From Anaerolineaceae bacterium (GTDB taxonomy: Bacteria > Chloroflexota > Anaerolineae > Aggregatilineales > Phototrophicaceae): DNA of 64,000 nt. Numbering within the stretch: position 1 is the stretch's first letter; every line of letters begins with the position of its first letter. The stretch covers positions 132,973 to 196,972 of the forward strand of contig JACKCH010000016.1 of assembly GCA_020634115.1 (NCBI GenBank), in the 5' to 3' direction. Both the position numbers and the translations under genes were made by a program. The notes under the pieces were generated by a model, which worked only from the letters and a program-made list of their open reading frames with translations, was not told where the DNA came from and ran no database searches. This document shows, in pieces, positions 53,165 to 61,335 of the stretch.

Positions 53165-55194
53165 TATCCCTCCGCCGTTGACGTCAGTGTGGGGACTAAC
53201 GTCGGGCTGGCTGTCAGCGTCGGTGTGAGGGTGGGTGTTGCAGTTAATGTGGCGGTCATGGTGGGTGTTGCCGTGTGCGTCGGTGTTGGCGTGTAGGTGG
53301 GCGGCGGTACAGTTGGCAGATTGACCTCTTTGTACAGGTCGTTGGGGTCAAAATTATCCGCGCAGACGAAATCCGTCCGCAAGCCCCACCCGGTATTCCC
53401 GCCGGGAACTTCCACCCGCAACCATTGGCCGCTGCTGTCCTGCGCATTGACCACGACCATCGTGCCGCTCGATACGGTGCTGACGACCTGGTGACGTGGG
53501 TCTGGCCCGGCATAGAGCGTCACACTGCCGTTGACCGGGCCGCATTCCGGGTTGACCACCTGAATATCAATGGTCTGCTGGAGTGTGTTCCCGGCTTCGT
53601 CGTGCGCGGTCAGTGTGAGTGTAAATGGCCCGGTGGGGATACCCACAATATCGTTGAGGGTCGCCGCCGCGCCATAACTGGGGTCAATCACGGTGTTGCT
53701 GAACGCGCCCACACCGGTGAGTTGGGTTGAAACCGCGCCGGAGACATCCCACTGCACAGACAGGTTTGCCACCACGTAACGCACCATAACTGGTGGGTCT
53801 GCTGTAAAGACAACACTGCCTAGCGGTTCATAAATATAGACCGCCTGACTCGCGTTGCTGGTTTTCTCACCGTTTTCTCCGACCAACGCAATCTCTACCG
53901 CGCCATGCAGCCCACTGGTGTCTACCGTTACGCCGCTGCTTTGCGGATCGAGCGTGGTTTCAATCGGTACGCCGTTCAGTTCCAGGCGCAGCACCGCGAC
54001 ATCTGTCACCGCCCAGCTTAAATCCAACGTGCTGCCCTGGGCAACCTGGGTACTGTTCACGGCAAACAGGCTGATATTCGGTTCTGGGTGCGGCGTGAAA
54101 ATCAGCGCCACCAGGAGAATCAGCGCCAGCACCACTGCCACACCACCCGCTGCCAGCGCATACGGAGTCCAGACGGGAAGCATGGGTTTTTCAATAAAGT
54201 AGCCGCGCGAGGGAATCAAAAATTCAGCGGCATCGTTCGAGCGCACCAGCAGATCGAAGGGGTAACGCTGCGGCGAACCGAACAAAAGGGGCTGCTGCGG
54301 TTTGATTTCTCCTTGAATCGTCAGGCGCTGCCCTGGCGTTACCGTGACCTGTGGCGAGAGAATCTGAAAGCGGAGTTTGCCGCTCAAATCACGCCCGGCG
54401 ACGGTCACTGGCAGATCAGCGCTGCCCTGGTTGTGCAGATGCAGCCGGAATCGTTCGCCGCTGCTTAACTGGGTGGTTTCCAGTGCGGCGGCAAAACCAT
54501 TGTAAGCCAGGATTCGAACCGGGAAATGGGCGACCAATACATTATCCGGGGCTTCTTTCGGAGAAACACTTACCGTAACGGGATAGTCGCCCGGTGCGCT
54601 ATCGCTGCGCCGCAAGGGTTTGAAGTTGATAAGCACCTGTACCGTGTCATTGGGAATAATTTCCGGTTGAGGGCGGTCAATTCGCACCCATTCCCTGGGA
54701 ATCCCGGCGACTTCCACTATGAAGCGGCACGCTTCCTCACCGGTATTGGTGATTGAAAGTTCCGCCGACATGTGCGCCCCTGGCGAGAACGCCTGGGTTG
54801 GCCCCTGAACGTCTATCTTAAAAGTCGGTTGCTCCAGTTCGATACGCTGTGTCGTCTCATCAATGGGCGTAACCGGCTGCGTGGGCTGCTCATCAATATG
54901 ATGGTAGATAATCCGCAGGTGTCCGGCCTGGATTTCTTCGCCGCCGTAGAGGGGGCGGGGGGTGTCTTTTTGGAGTTGGATACCGTCCACGAACGTCCCA
55001 TTGACCGAGTCCATGTCCGTGATATAGACCTGTTGGCCGTCGTGGGTGATGCTGAAGTGATACCGCGAGATGGTCGTGGTATCCAGCATAATCGTGTTGC
55101 CACTCGAACGCCCAATCGAAATGGCATTTTCGATTAATGGGAAGGTTTTAAAAACACCATCCGGCCAGAAGATGTCAAGCCGCCCATACGCCAT
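53164..55194 (-). CDS. FHA-domain transmembrane protein with SH3 and Thr/Pro-rich tail
   Basis: 676 residues. N-terminal FHA domain at about 20-95 (ISIGRSSGNTIMLDTTTISRYHFSITHDG, SVNGTFVDGIQL) for binding phosphothreonine. Two Ig-like/CARDB-like regions follow (about 130-320), then one membrane helix at about 343-367 (YALAAGGVAVVLALILLVALIFTP) that places the rest outside. The exterior has two Ig-like domains and an SH3b domain (VTLYAGPDPRHQVVSTVSSGTMVVVN ... WLRVEVPGGNTGWGL). It ends in a Thr/Pro tail (TYTPTPTHTATPT). It could link the envelope to a Ser/Thr kinase path. Confidence 0.8.
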   Translation of the reverse strand: MAYGRLDIFWPDGVFKTFPLIENAISIGRSSGNTIMLDTTTISRYHFSITHDGQQVYITDMDSVNGTFVDGIQLQKDTPRPLYGGEEIQAGHLRIIYHHIDEQPTQPVTPIDETTQRIELEQPTFKIDVQGPTQAFSPGAHMSAELSITNTGEEACRFIVEVAGIPREWVRIDRPQPEIIPNDTVQVLINFKPLRRSDSAPGDYPVTVSVSPKEAPDNVLVAHFPVRILAYNGFAAALETTQLSSGERFRLHLHNQGSADLPVTVAGRDLSGKLRFQILSPQVTVTPGQRLTIQGEIKPQQPLLFGSPQRYPFDLLVRSNDAAEFLIPSRGYFIEKPMLPVWTPYALAAGGVAVVLALILLVALIFTPHPEPNISLFAVNSTQVAQGSTLDLSWAVTDVAVLRLELNGVPIETTLDPQSSGVTVDTSGLHGAVEIALVGENGEKTSNASQAVYIYEPLGSVVFTADPPVMVRYVVANLSVQWDVSGAVSTQLTGVGAFSNTVIDPSYGAAATLNDIVGIPTGPFTLTLTAHDEAGNTLQQTIDIQVVNPECGPVNGSVTLYAGPDPRHQVVSTVSSGTMVVVNAQDSSGQWLRVEVPGGNTGWGLRTDFVCADNFDPNDLYKEVNLPTVPPPTYTPTPTHTATPTMTATLTATPTLTPTLTASPTLVPTLTSTAEG

Positions 55195-55284
55195 GTCGTC
55201 TCACTCCGGTCTATGCCCAATCTTCTCCCATTGTAGCCTGATGATCGCCTTTGGCAAAGTGGGTCATGAGATTTGTAAATTCGC

Positions 55285-55315
55285 TTGACTCTCACGTTAC
55301 GTCATAGTTTATTAT
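55285..55315 (+). promoter_or_regulatory. MerR-type promoter with 19-bp spacer and dyad
   Basis: TTGACT (55285-55290) and TATTAT (55310-55315) are separated by 19 bases, the overlong spacing typical of MerR-activated promoters. A 21-bp near-palindrome (55288-55308; ACT, ACGT and AGT halves match) fills the spacer. It precedes the MerR-TipAS gene, so autoregulation is very likely. Confidence 0.7.
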
Positions 55316-55341
55316 GTGGGTCGAGTAGAGGAGATGCTGCT

Positions 55342-56082
55342 GTGTATACCGTCAAACAACTGGCCGATCTGGCGGGTGTGAGTATTCGCACCCTACACTA
55401 TTACGATGAGATTGCACTCCTGCCGCCCTCAACAACCGGGGATAACGGCTACCGGTACTATGACGAGGGGGCGGTCTTGCGGCTGCAGCAGATTCTCTTC
55501 TACCGAGAACTCGGTCTGGAACTGAGTCAGATTCAGGGCGTGCTGGATGATCCCGACTTCGACCTGATTACGGCGCTGCAATCGCATCGCCGGGTGCTGC
55601 TGGGGCGGATCAACCGGCTGCACACCCTGATTACGACGATTGACCGGACGATTAAACATATACGAGGTGATGAAACCATGAGCAATAAACAGGTCTTCAG
55701 CGGGTTTACCGAGGAACAGGAAAAGCACTATACCGAAGAGGCGGCCCGGCTGTACGATGAAGGTGAGGTGCGCAAATCGGCCAAACTCTGGAACAGCTAT
55801 TCGGCGGAGAAGAAGGAACAGATCAAAGCGGAAGGCAGCGTGATTTATACCGGCATCGCGGCGGCGATGGACGAAGGCACGACCAGTCCAACGGTGCAGG
55901 CGCTTCTGGCGCGTTGGCACCAGCATCTCCGTTACTTCTATGAACCTTCGATAGAACGGCTGCGAGGACTGGGGCAGTTGTATAACCAGAGTCCTGAATT
56001 CAGCGCCAATTTCCAGAAAATCCACCCCGATCTCCCGGCCTTCCTGGAAGAAGCGATTGCCCACTACTGCGATTCGCTGTAG
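55342..56082 (+). CDS. MerR/TipA-like regulator
   Basis: 246 residues from a GTG at 55342 (GAGGAGA before it). MerR HTH: YTVKQLADLAGVSIRTLHYYDEIALLPPSTTGDNGYRYYDEGAVLRLQQILFYRELGLELSQI (1-65), then a dimerisation helix (LQSHRRVLLGRINRLHTLI). The C-terminal 115 residues (FTEEQEKHYTEEAARLYDEGEV ... YNQSPEFSANFQKIHPDLPAFLEEAIAHYC) match the TipAS antibiotic-recognition domain. The likely role is drug-responsive transcription activation; here no export gene lies adjacent. See the promoter at 55285. Confidence 0.88.
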   Translation: MYTVKQLADLAGVSIRTLHYYDEIALLPPSTTGDNGYRYYDEGAVLRLQQILFYRELGLELSQIQGVLDDPDFDLITALQSHRRVLLGRINRLHTLITTIDRTIKHIRGDETMSNKQVFSGFTEEQEKHYTEEAARLYDEGEVRKSAKLWNSYSAEKKEQIKAEGSVIYTGIAAAMDEGTTSPTVQALLARWHQHLRYFYEPSIERLRGLGQLYNQSPEFSANFQKIHPDLPAFLEEAIAHYCDSL

Positions 56083-56122
56083 TCCGCCTTACGGAAAACA
56101 AAGAGCATCCTGGATGTTTCCA

Positions 56123-56162
56123 AATCGAGCGGTATCGCCGGTTACTGTGATACCGCTCGATT
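56123..56162. terminator. Long hairpin between convergent genes
   Basis: AATCGAGCGGTATC (56123-56136) and GATACCGCTCGATT (56149-56162) form a perfect 14-bp stem with a 12-base loop. There is no strong T-tract, so it may be a weak terminator or an mRNA-stabilising end for both convergent genes. Confidence 0.5.
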
Positions 56163-56195
56163 CGCCACCCCTGCAGCGAGGGGAATCACATCGGG

Positions 56196-57743
56196 TTAAT
56201 TATTGTGCTGAACTTCCCCCTGAATCCGCCAGGTGGCGCCGTAGACATTATCCCGCACGGACAATGTGACGGTGCCATCCCCGAATGAGAACTGATATTG
56301 ATCTTCCCAGGGATGTCGCATCGTTTTGATGTCAATCACGAAACGATTACCCTGCCACCTTCCTTTGGCGGCCATATCCTCACCGTCCGCGTCCTGGATA
56401 ATGTGGAATACCCCATCCAGCCCGGCGATAGCCACCATCGGGCCTCGGCTGGTTCCCAGGTCAAACCGCGCTTCCGCTGATCCGGGTTCAAAGGTGAGTG
56501 TCACCGTCTCAAAACCCAGGTCATTTTCCTCTAGGGTGTAGGTCGTGCCGGATACGGTCTGCGCGATCTCTGGCAGTGCGGAAACGGGCTGCGGCTCTGG
56601 ATTGGCGAAAGTGTGGATCAATGTTTCCAGTTCCGCCAGCGCGTCGGGGTTGGGGGGCAGGGCGTCGTCCGCCTTTGCTGCCGGGATGATATAGTCTTCA
56701 AGTAAGTCCTGGGGAACTTCAAAGTAGCGCCCATTGAGGCCGCTCGTGAATGCGACGACCATATCCAGCGATGGCACGACAAAGATGTACTGCCCGGCAT
56801 AGCCTTCGGCGGCGTAAAACTGTTCGCTTTCAATCCACCATTGATAGCCGTAGTTTTCCCCCAGTGTCCCGGCGTGAATTTGTGCCTGGGTTGAGGCATC
56901 CACCCAACTTGCCGGGATGATTTGCTCACCATCCCATTCGCCGTTGTGCAGGTAAAGATAGCCGAATTTCGCCATGTCGTGCGGTGTGATGCGCAGTTCC
57001 CCCCACCCGATGTTGATTCCGTCCGGGTTGGTCGGCCAGACCGCCTCCCCGAAACCCAGCGGGCCAAACAGGTATTCCTGCGCAAAATCGTAGGCCGATA
57101 GTCCGGTTGTCTCCGTGATGATGGCAGAAAGCAGGAACGACGCCTCGTTGCAATACTCAAAACGTGTTCCGGGCGCTTCGCTCATCGGTAGATCAAGCAC
57201 ATGCTGTATCCAGTCATCGCTGGCACGCAGTTCTCGCAGCCCCTGCCAGTTGTAGAGATAGGAATCGCGGCATTCCCATCCTGACACCATCGTGAGCAGG
57301 TCACTTAGAGTAATGGCCTCCTTGTTGGCATCCAGATTCGCCATCGTGCGGTTTGGGAAGATTTCGCTTAACAACTGGTCTGGCCCGGTGAGATACCCCT
57401 CTTTGATGGCAATCCCGATGAGGGCCGACGTGAAACTCTTGGTGCAGGAGTGGATGATATGGCGCTTATCCGGTGCGAAGGGGTGCAGGTAGGCATCCAT
57501 CACGATGTAACCATGCCGGACAACCGTCACGCTGTTGATATTGAGGCCGGTTCGCTCAATGTACTTTAGCACTCCTAAAAGTTCGTTGGAATCCATCCCC
57601 TGTTCTTCTGGCGTGGAGGTTCGCCAGCCATCTGTCGGCCAATAGTCGGGTTCTCTGGCGCGGGCCGGTATCTGGCTTATCGTAATGCCGACCCACCCGA
57701 TAACCAGACACACCACCATAAACCGCTTCCAAAAGGTATTCAT
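56196..57743 (-). CDS. Secreted serine hydrolase (class C beta-lactamase/DD-peptidase family)
   Basis: 515 residues. Signal-like segment FMVVCLVIGWVGITISQIPARA. The active-site SxxK is in SCTKSFTSALIG and YxN in EYCNEASFLLSAI. GYGYQWWIESEQFYAAEGYAGQY is the family's C-terminal block, where the HxG motif is replaced by AEGYAG. A C-terminal region of about 110 residues (VSGTTYTLEENDLGFETVTLTF ... WRIQGEVQ) is an extra beta domain. The reaction is unknown; the fold includes esterases and peptidases. Nothing else is recognised in 57744-58154. Confidence 0.82.
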   Translation of the reverse strand: MNTFWKRFMVVCLVIGWVGITISQIPARAREPDYWPTDGWRTSTPEEQGMDSNELLGVLKYIERTGLNINSVTVVRHGYIVMDAYLHPFAPDKRHIIHSCTKSFTSALIGIAIKEGYLTGPDQLLSEIFPNRTMANLDANKEAITLSDLLTMVSGWECRDSYLYNWQGLRELRASDDWIQHVLDLPMSEAPGTRFEYCNEASFLLSAIITETTGLSAYDFAQEYLFGPLGFGEAVWPTNPDGINIGWGELRITPHDMAKFGYLYLHNGEWDGEQIIPASWVDASTQAQIHAGTLGENYGYQWWIESEQFYAAEGYAGQYIFVVPSLDMVVAFTSGLNGRYFEVPQDLLEDYIIPAAKADDALPPNPDALAELETLIHTFANPEPQPVSALPEIAQTVSGTTYTLEENDLGFETVTLTFEPGSAEARFDLGTSRGPMVAIAGLDGVFHIIQDADGEDMAAKGRWQGNRFVIDIKTMRHPWEDQYQFSFGDGTVTLSVRDNVYGATWRIQGEVQHNN

Positions 57744-58154
57744 AAACGCTCCTTTTTGTATAAGTATTCTGGAATAATCCGCTCGTATTCGGGGAAGAGC
57801 GCCGTTTTATATCTCTACTATTAATACCTGTTGCATATCCGGCTGGTTCTAAAATAGATATTTGAATTCACAAAAAACACGAAGGTAGATCACTGCCTGC
57901 GGGGATGCGCCGAGAGGCACGCCACGAGCGTGAATATGCCCTGACTGACAGAGAAAGGCTGAAAAGGCTTTGGTGGTTTCTGATATTGGCACAGAGTTGC
58001 TACAAAAGTGACCGAAGCCCACCCGTTTTTTGGTGAAAGAGACGGTGTATTGCCTGAGAGTCAAATGAACAATACCGCGAATTTTGAGGTACTATTGCTA
58101 ACTGCCCGGTACAATACGGGTAGAAGTACCTGTTAAACCGAATGCGAGGGGCGA

Positions 58155-61115
58155 GTGACTCAAACTGCATCTGCCCGAGCTTTCGATATTCTGACGATTC
58201 AGATTGAGCGAGTTATGTCATTCACCACGCCTTTAGCCCTGGTTTTACTGCTTGCCCTGCCCGCCATCTTCTATATCGGTTGGCCGCGTGTCGCATTTCG
58301 CCGCCGCCGGGATGTTTCCAGCCTGGTTCTGCGAAGCGTGATTGTCGCCCTGTTGGTGCTGGCACTAGCAGGAGCGCAGCTAATTCGCTCGGCAGACCGA
58401 CTGGCCGTCATTTTCCTGGTGGATGTCTCGGACAGCATGAGTCAAACCGCCAAAGAAGCGGCGTTCGATTATATCCGCGAGACGCTGCCGAGTATGGGGC
58501 CGGATGATCTGGCCGGAGTGGTGCTGTTCGGCGCCAATGCCGTACAGGAGCGCCCGTTAAGCGGCGTGCGGGAGTTAGGCGTGATTCAGGCCGCGCCGGA
58601 TACCGGCAACACGGATTTAGCCGAAGCGATTCGCCTGGGATTGGGGCTGTTCCCGGCGGAAACCGCCCGGCGGTTGGTGATACTGAGCGATGGGTATCCG
58701 ACAGTAGGTGATACGGAGGCGGCGGCACAGTTGGCAGCGGCGTCTAACGTCGAAATCAGCTATGTACCTTTTGCCTCGGAGTCCGCGCCGGAAATCCAGG
58801 TGAGTAACGTGCATGTGCCGAGTACACTCAATGCCGGTCAAGAATTCGACCTGAATCTGACGATTACAGCGGATGTCGCATCACCCGCGACCATTACGGT
58901 CTATGCGTCTGGCGATCTGATTCATCAGGAGGATGTGCAGCTTCGCGCCGGAACGAACAACTATACTTTAGGGCTACAGGGTAGCGGCGCGGGTTTCAAG
59001 GATTTCCGTGTTCAGGTAGACCCGGCGGCCAATGATTCGTTTTACCAGAATAACCAGCTTGCGACATTTAGCCGGGTGATTGGCCCGCCGCGCGTCCTGT
59101 TGCTGTACGTTGACCCGGTTGAGATTGAACACCTGCGCCCGGCGCTGGAAGAGGCCGGGTTGGTCGTGGATGCGCTCACGCCCGACCAACTCCCGATTGG
59201 TCTGGTGCCGCTGACCCAGTATGACGCGGTGGTGATGGCCGATGTCCCGGCGACCCGCCTTTCGCAGGAGCGTATGGAGACTCTGCAAAGTTTCGTGCGT
59301 GACCTGGGCGGCGGGTTGGTGGTCGTCGGCGGGCCGGATAGCTACGCGCCCGGCGGGTATTTTGAAACGCCGCTGGAAGAGATGCTCCCGGTCAGTATGC
59401 AGGTGCGCGACCAGCAGCGTTTACCCCAGTTGACCATCGTCTACCTGATTGACCGTTCCGGCAGCATGGGAGTCGCTGGCCCCAGCGGAGTCAGCAACCT
59501 GGAACTGGCAAAAGAAGCTATTATCCGCTCGGTAGATTTCTTGCAACCGACGGATCGTGCCGGTATCGGTTCATTTGACAGCCAGGCCTATTGGCTTGCC
59601 GAAATTCAACCGGTGCTGGATCGGCAGGCGTTACAGCGGTTTGTCGCCACGCTCCGGGCCGGTGGCGGCACGGACATCCTGGCCGGGATGAACCTCGTCT
59701 CCGGCGTGATCGGGGCGGATCCATCGGATCGTAAGCACATCATTCTGCTGACCGATGGCGGCGCGAACTCGAACGGGCTGGTGGAACTCGCACAGCGCCT
59801 CAAAGACGAGGATGGCGTGACCACCTCGGTGATTGCAATTGGTGAGGGGGCGGCGCCCTTCCTGGCGGATATGGCGGCGGCGGGCGGCGGGAATTACCAT
59901 ACGGTGGAGATTATTGAGCAAATCCCCATGATTTTCACACTGGAAACGGTGTTGGCGACCCGGTCATATATTCTGGAAGAGCCGTTCCTGCCGCAGCTTG
60001 CCAGTACCAGCCCAATTATTGAAGGGATCGCCAGCGCCCCGACGCTGCTCGGCTATGTGGCGACCACCCCCAAAGTGACCGCACAGACCATTCTCACCGG
60101 CCCCGCGCCATATAATGACCCGCTGCTGGCGAGTTGGCAGTATGGGCTGGGGCGGGCGGTGGCTTTTACCAGTGATGCCGCCTCGCGGTGGGCGTCCAAT
60201 TGGGTGACGTGGTCGAATTTTGTGCGGTTCTGGGGGCAGGCCGTGCGCTGGACGATTACCGAGGGTGCATCGGAATACATCGAAACCCGCGTCATCACCG
60301 AAGGCGAACAGACGCGCCTGGTGGTGGATGCGCGGGATCGGGACGGCGCGTTTCTCAATGGGCTTGACCTCAGTCTTTCCCTGGTAGACCCGGAGACGCG
60401 GGCGCGGCTGCTTCCGCTGCGGCAGGTTGCGCCGGGGCGTTATGAAACCACGTTTACACCCGACTTGGAAGGGGCTTACCTCCTCCACCTGACCGGCACG
60501 GGGCTAGTCAACGGCCAGGAACAGCAGTTTGATCAGACGAACGGTTGGGTGCGCAGCTATTCCCCCGAATACGACCTGGACGGACAGCGGGGTGATGGCG
60601 CGCTGCTGCTGGCTTCCCTCGCGGATTTGACCGGCGGTGGGGACTTAACCGATGCGGCGGCGGGTGTCTTCGCGCACAACCTGGGCGCTCAGATGGCGAC
60701 GACTCCGATTTGGCCCTGGTTGCTGCTGGTTGCGCTGCTGCTGCTGCCTTTCGATATTGCGGTACGCCGCCTGATTATCACCCGTTCCGACCTGATTCGG
60801 CTGCGGGTGGCGTTGTTGGGTCGCCAGATTGCGACGCAGATTCCGAGCGAACGGCTTTCGAGTTTGATGGGCGCGAAAGAACGGGGCCGAGAGCGGGCCG
60901 AGTCTAGTGGGGGTGTCAGCGGCACGGTGAGCGCCCTCAAGTCGCGCCGGGAGCAGGCGCGTGCCGAGCAGATCACCGCTGACAGCGCATCGCAATCTCC
61001 GGCAGGGGAGGGGGCAGCCAAACCACGCTTTACGCCGCCGAGTGAATTCGCGCCCAAACCGCCGGATACGAATCTGGCTGGGGCGCTGCTCAAAAAGCGC
61101 AAAGACCGGGAGTAA
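58155..61115 (+). CDS. Double-vWA membrane protein with a glutamine-amidotransferase-like middle
   Basis: 986 residues from a GTG at 58155 (GAGGGG upstream); an ATG at 58215, giving MSFTTPLALVLLLALPA, matches the N-termini of BatA-like proteins and may be the true start. Two N-terminal membrane helices precede the first vWA domain with MIDAS FLVDVSDSMS. A CARDB-like part and a GATase1-like domain (VLLLYVDPVEIEHLRPALEEAGLVVDALTP ... GGGLVVVGGPDSYAPGG) follow. The second vWA has a full MIDAS (YLIDRSGSMG, TDGGANSNG). A final membrane helix (WPWLLLVALLLLPFDIAV) is followed by a charged cytoplasmic tail. Possibly metal-ion-dependent protein binding. Confidence 0.8.
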   Translation: MTQTASARAFDILTIQIERVMSFTTPLALVLLLALPAIFYIGWPRVAFRRRRDVSSLVLRSVIVALLVLALAGAQLIRSADRLAVIFLVDVSDSMSQTAKEAAFDYIRETLPSMGPDDLAGVVLFGANAVQERPLSGVRELGVIQAAPDTGNTDLAEAIRLGLGLFPAETARRLVILSDGYPTVGDTEAAAQLAAASNVEISYVPFASESAPEIQVSNVHVPSTLNAGQEFDLNLTITADVASPATITVYASGDLIHQEDVQLRAGTNNYTLGLQGSGAGFKDFRVQVDPAANDSFYQNNQLATFSRVIGPPRVLLLYVDPVEIEHLRPALEEAGLVVDALTPDQLPIGLVPLTQYDAVVMADVPATRLSQERMETLQSFVRDLGGGLVVVGGPDSYAPGGYFETPLEEMLPVSMQVRDQQRLPQLTIVYLIDRSGSMGVAGPSGVSNLELAKEAIIRSVDFLQPTDRAGIGSFDSQAYWLAEIQPVLDRQALQRFVATLRAGGGTDILAGMNLVSGVIGADPSDRKHIILLTDGGANSNGLVELAQRLKDEDGVTTSVIAIGEGAAPFLADMAAAGGGNYHTVEIIEQIPMIFTLETVLATRSYILEEPFLPQLASTSPIIEGIASAPTLLGYVATTPKVTAQTILTGPAPYNDPLLASWQYGLGRAVAFTSDAASRWASNWVTWSNFVRFWGQAVRWTITEGASEYIETRVITEGEQTRLVVDARDRDGAFLNGLDLSLSLVDPETRARLLPLRQVAPGRYETTFTPDLEGAYLLHLTGTGLVNGQEQQFDQTNGWVRSYSPEYDLDGQRGDGALLLASLADLTGGGDLTDAAAGVFAHNLGAQMATTPIWPWLLLVALLLLPFDIAVRRLIITRSDLIRLRVALLGRQIATQIPSERLSSLMGAKERGRERAESSGGVSGTVSALKSRREQARAEQITADSASQSPAGEGAAKPRFTPPSEFAPKPPDTNLAGALLKKRKDRE

Positions 61116-61137
61116 GGTGCTAACAGTAATCGGTTAT

Positions 61138-61251
61138 CAGTTGTCAGTTATCTGCTTGCCGGATGAACCCTCTGTATTCGGTCTGTACCGCCTGTCTCAC
61201 ACGCAACCAGGCGTTTAACCTTTGTTTGCCTTTACTGAAAACTGACGACTG
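61138..61251. repeat. Imperfect inverted repeat in the 61116-61335 gap
   Basis: CAGTTGTCAGTT (61138-61149) and AACTGACGACTG (61240-61251) pair with one mismatch over a loop of about 90 bases. ACTGA/TCAGT variants are common here and in the gaps at 27.97 and 36.89 kb. Confidence 0.4.
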
Positions 61252-61335
61252 ACCACTGAAAACCAGCCAGGCGTAGTGTTTCCGTCATGCTCATAGCCCC
61301 CATTCATGCCATCATAGAGGCACACAGAATGGACA

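Noticed and set aside
53170..53320. GTG/GGT-rich tandem-like DNA
   Set aside because: Explained by the Thr/Pro tail of the FHA protein read on the minus strand.
57849..58064. A 71-residue minus-strand frame in the gap after the serine hydrolase
   Set aside because: No ribosome site or family likeness; composition of noncoding DNA.
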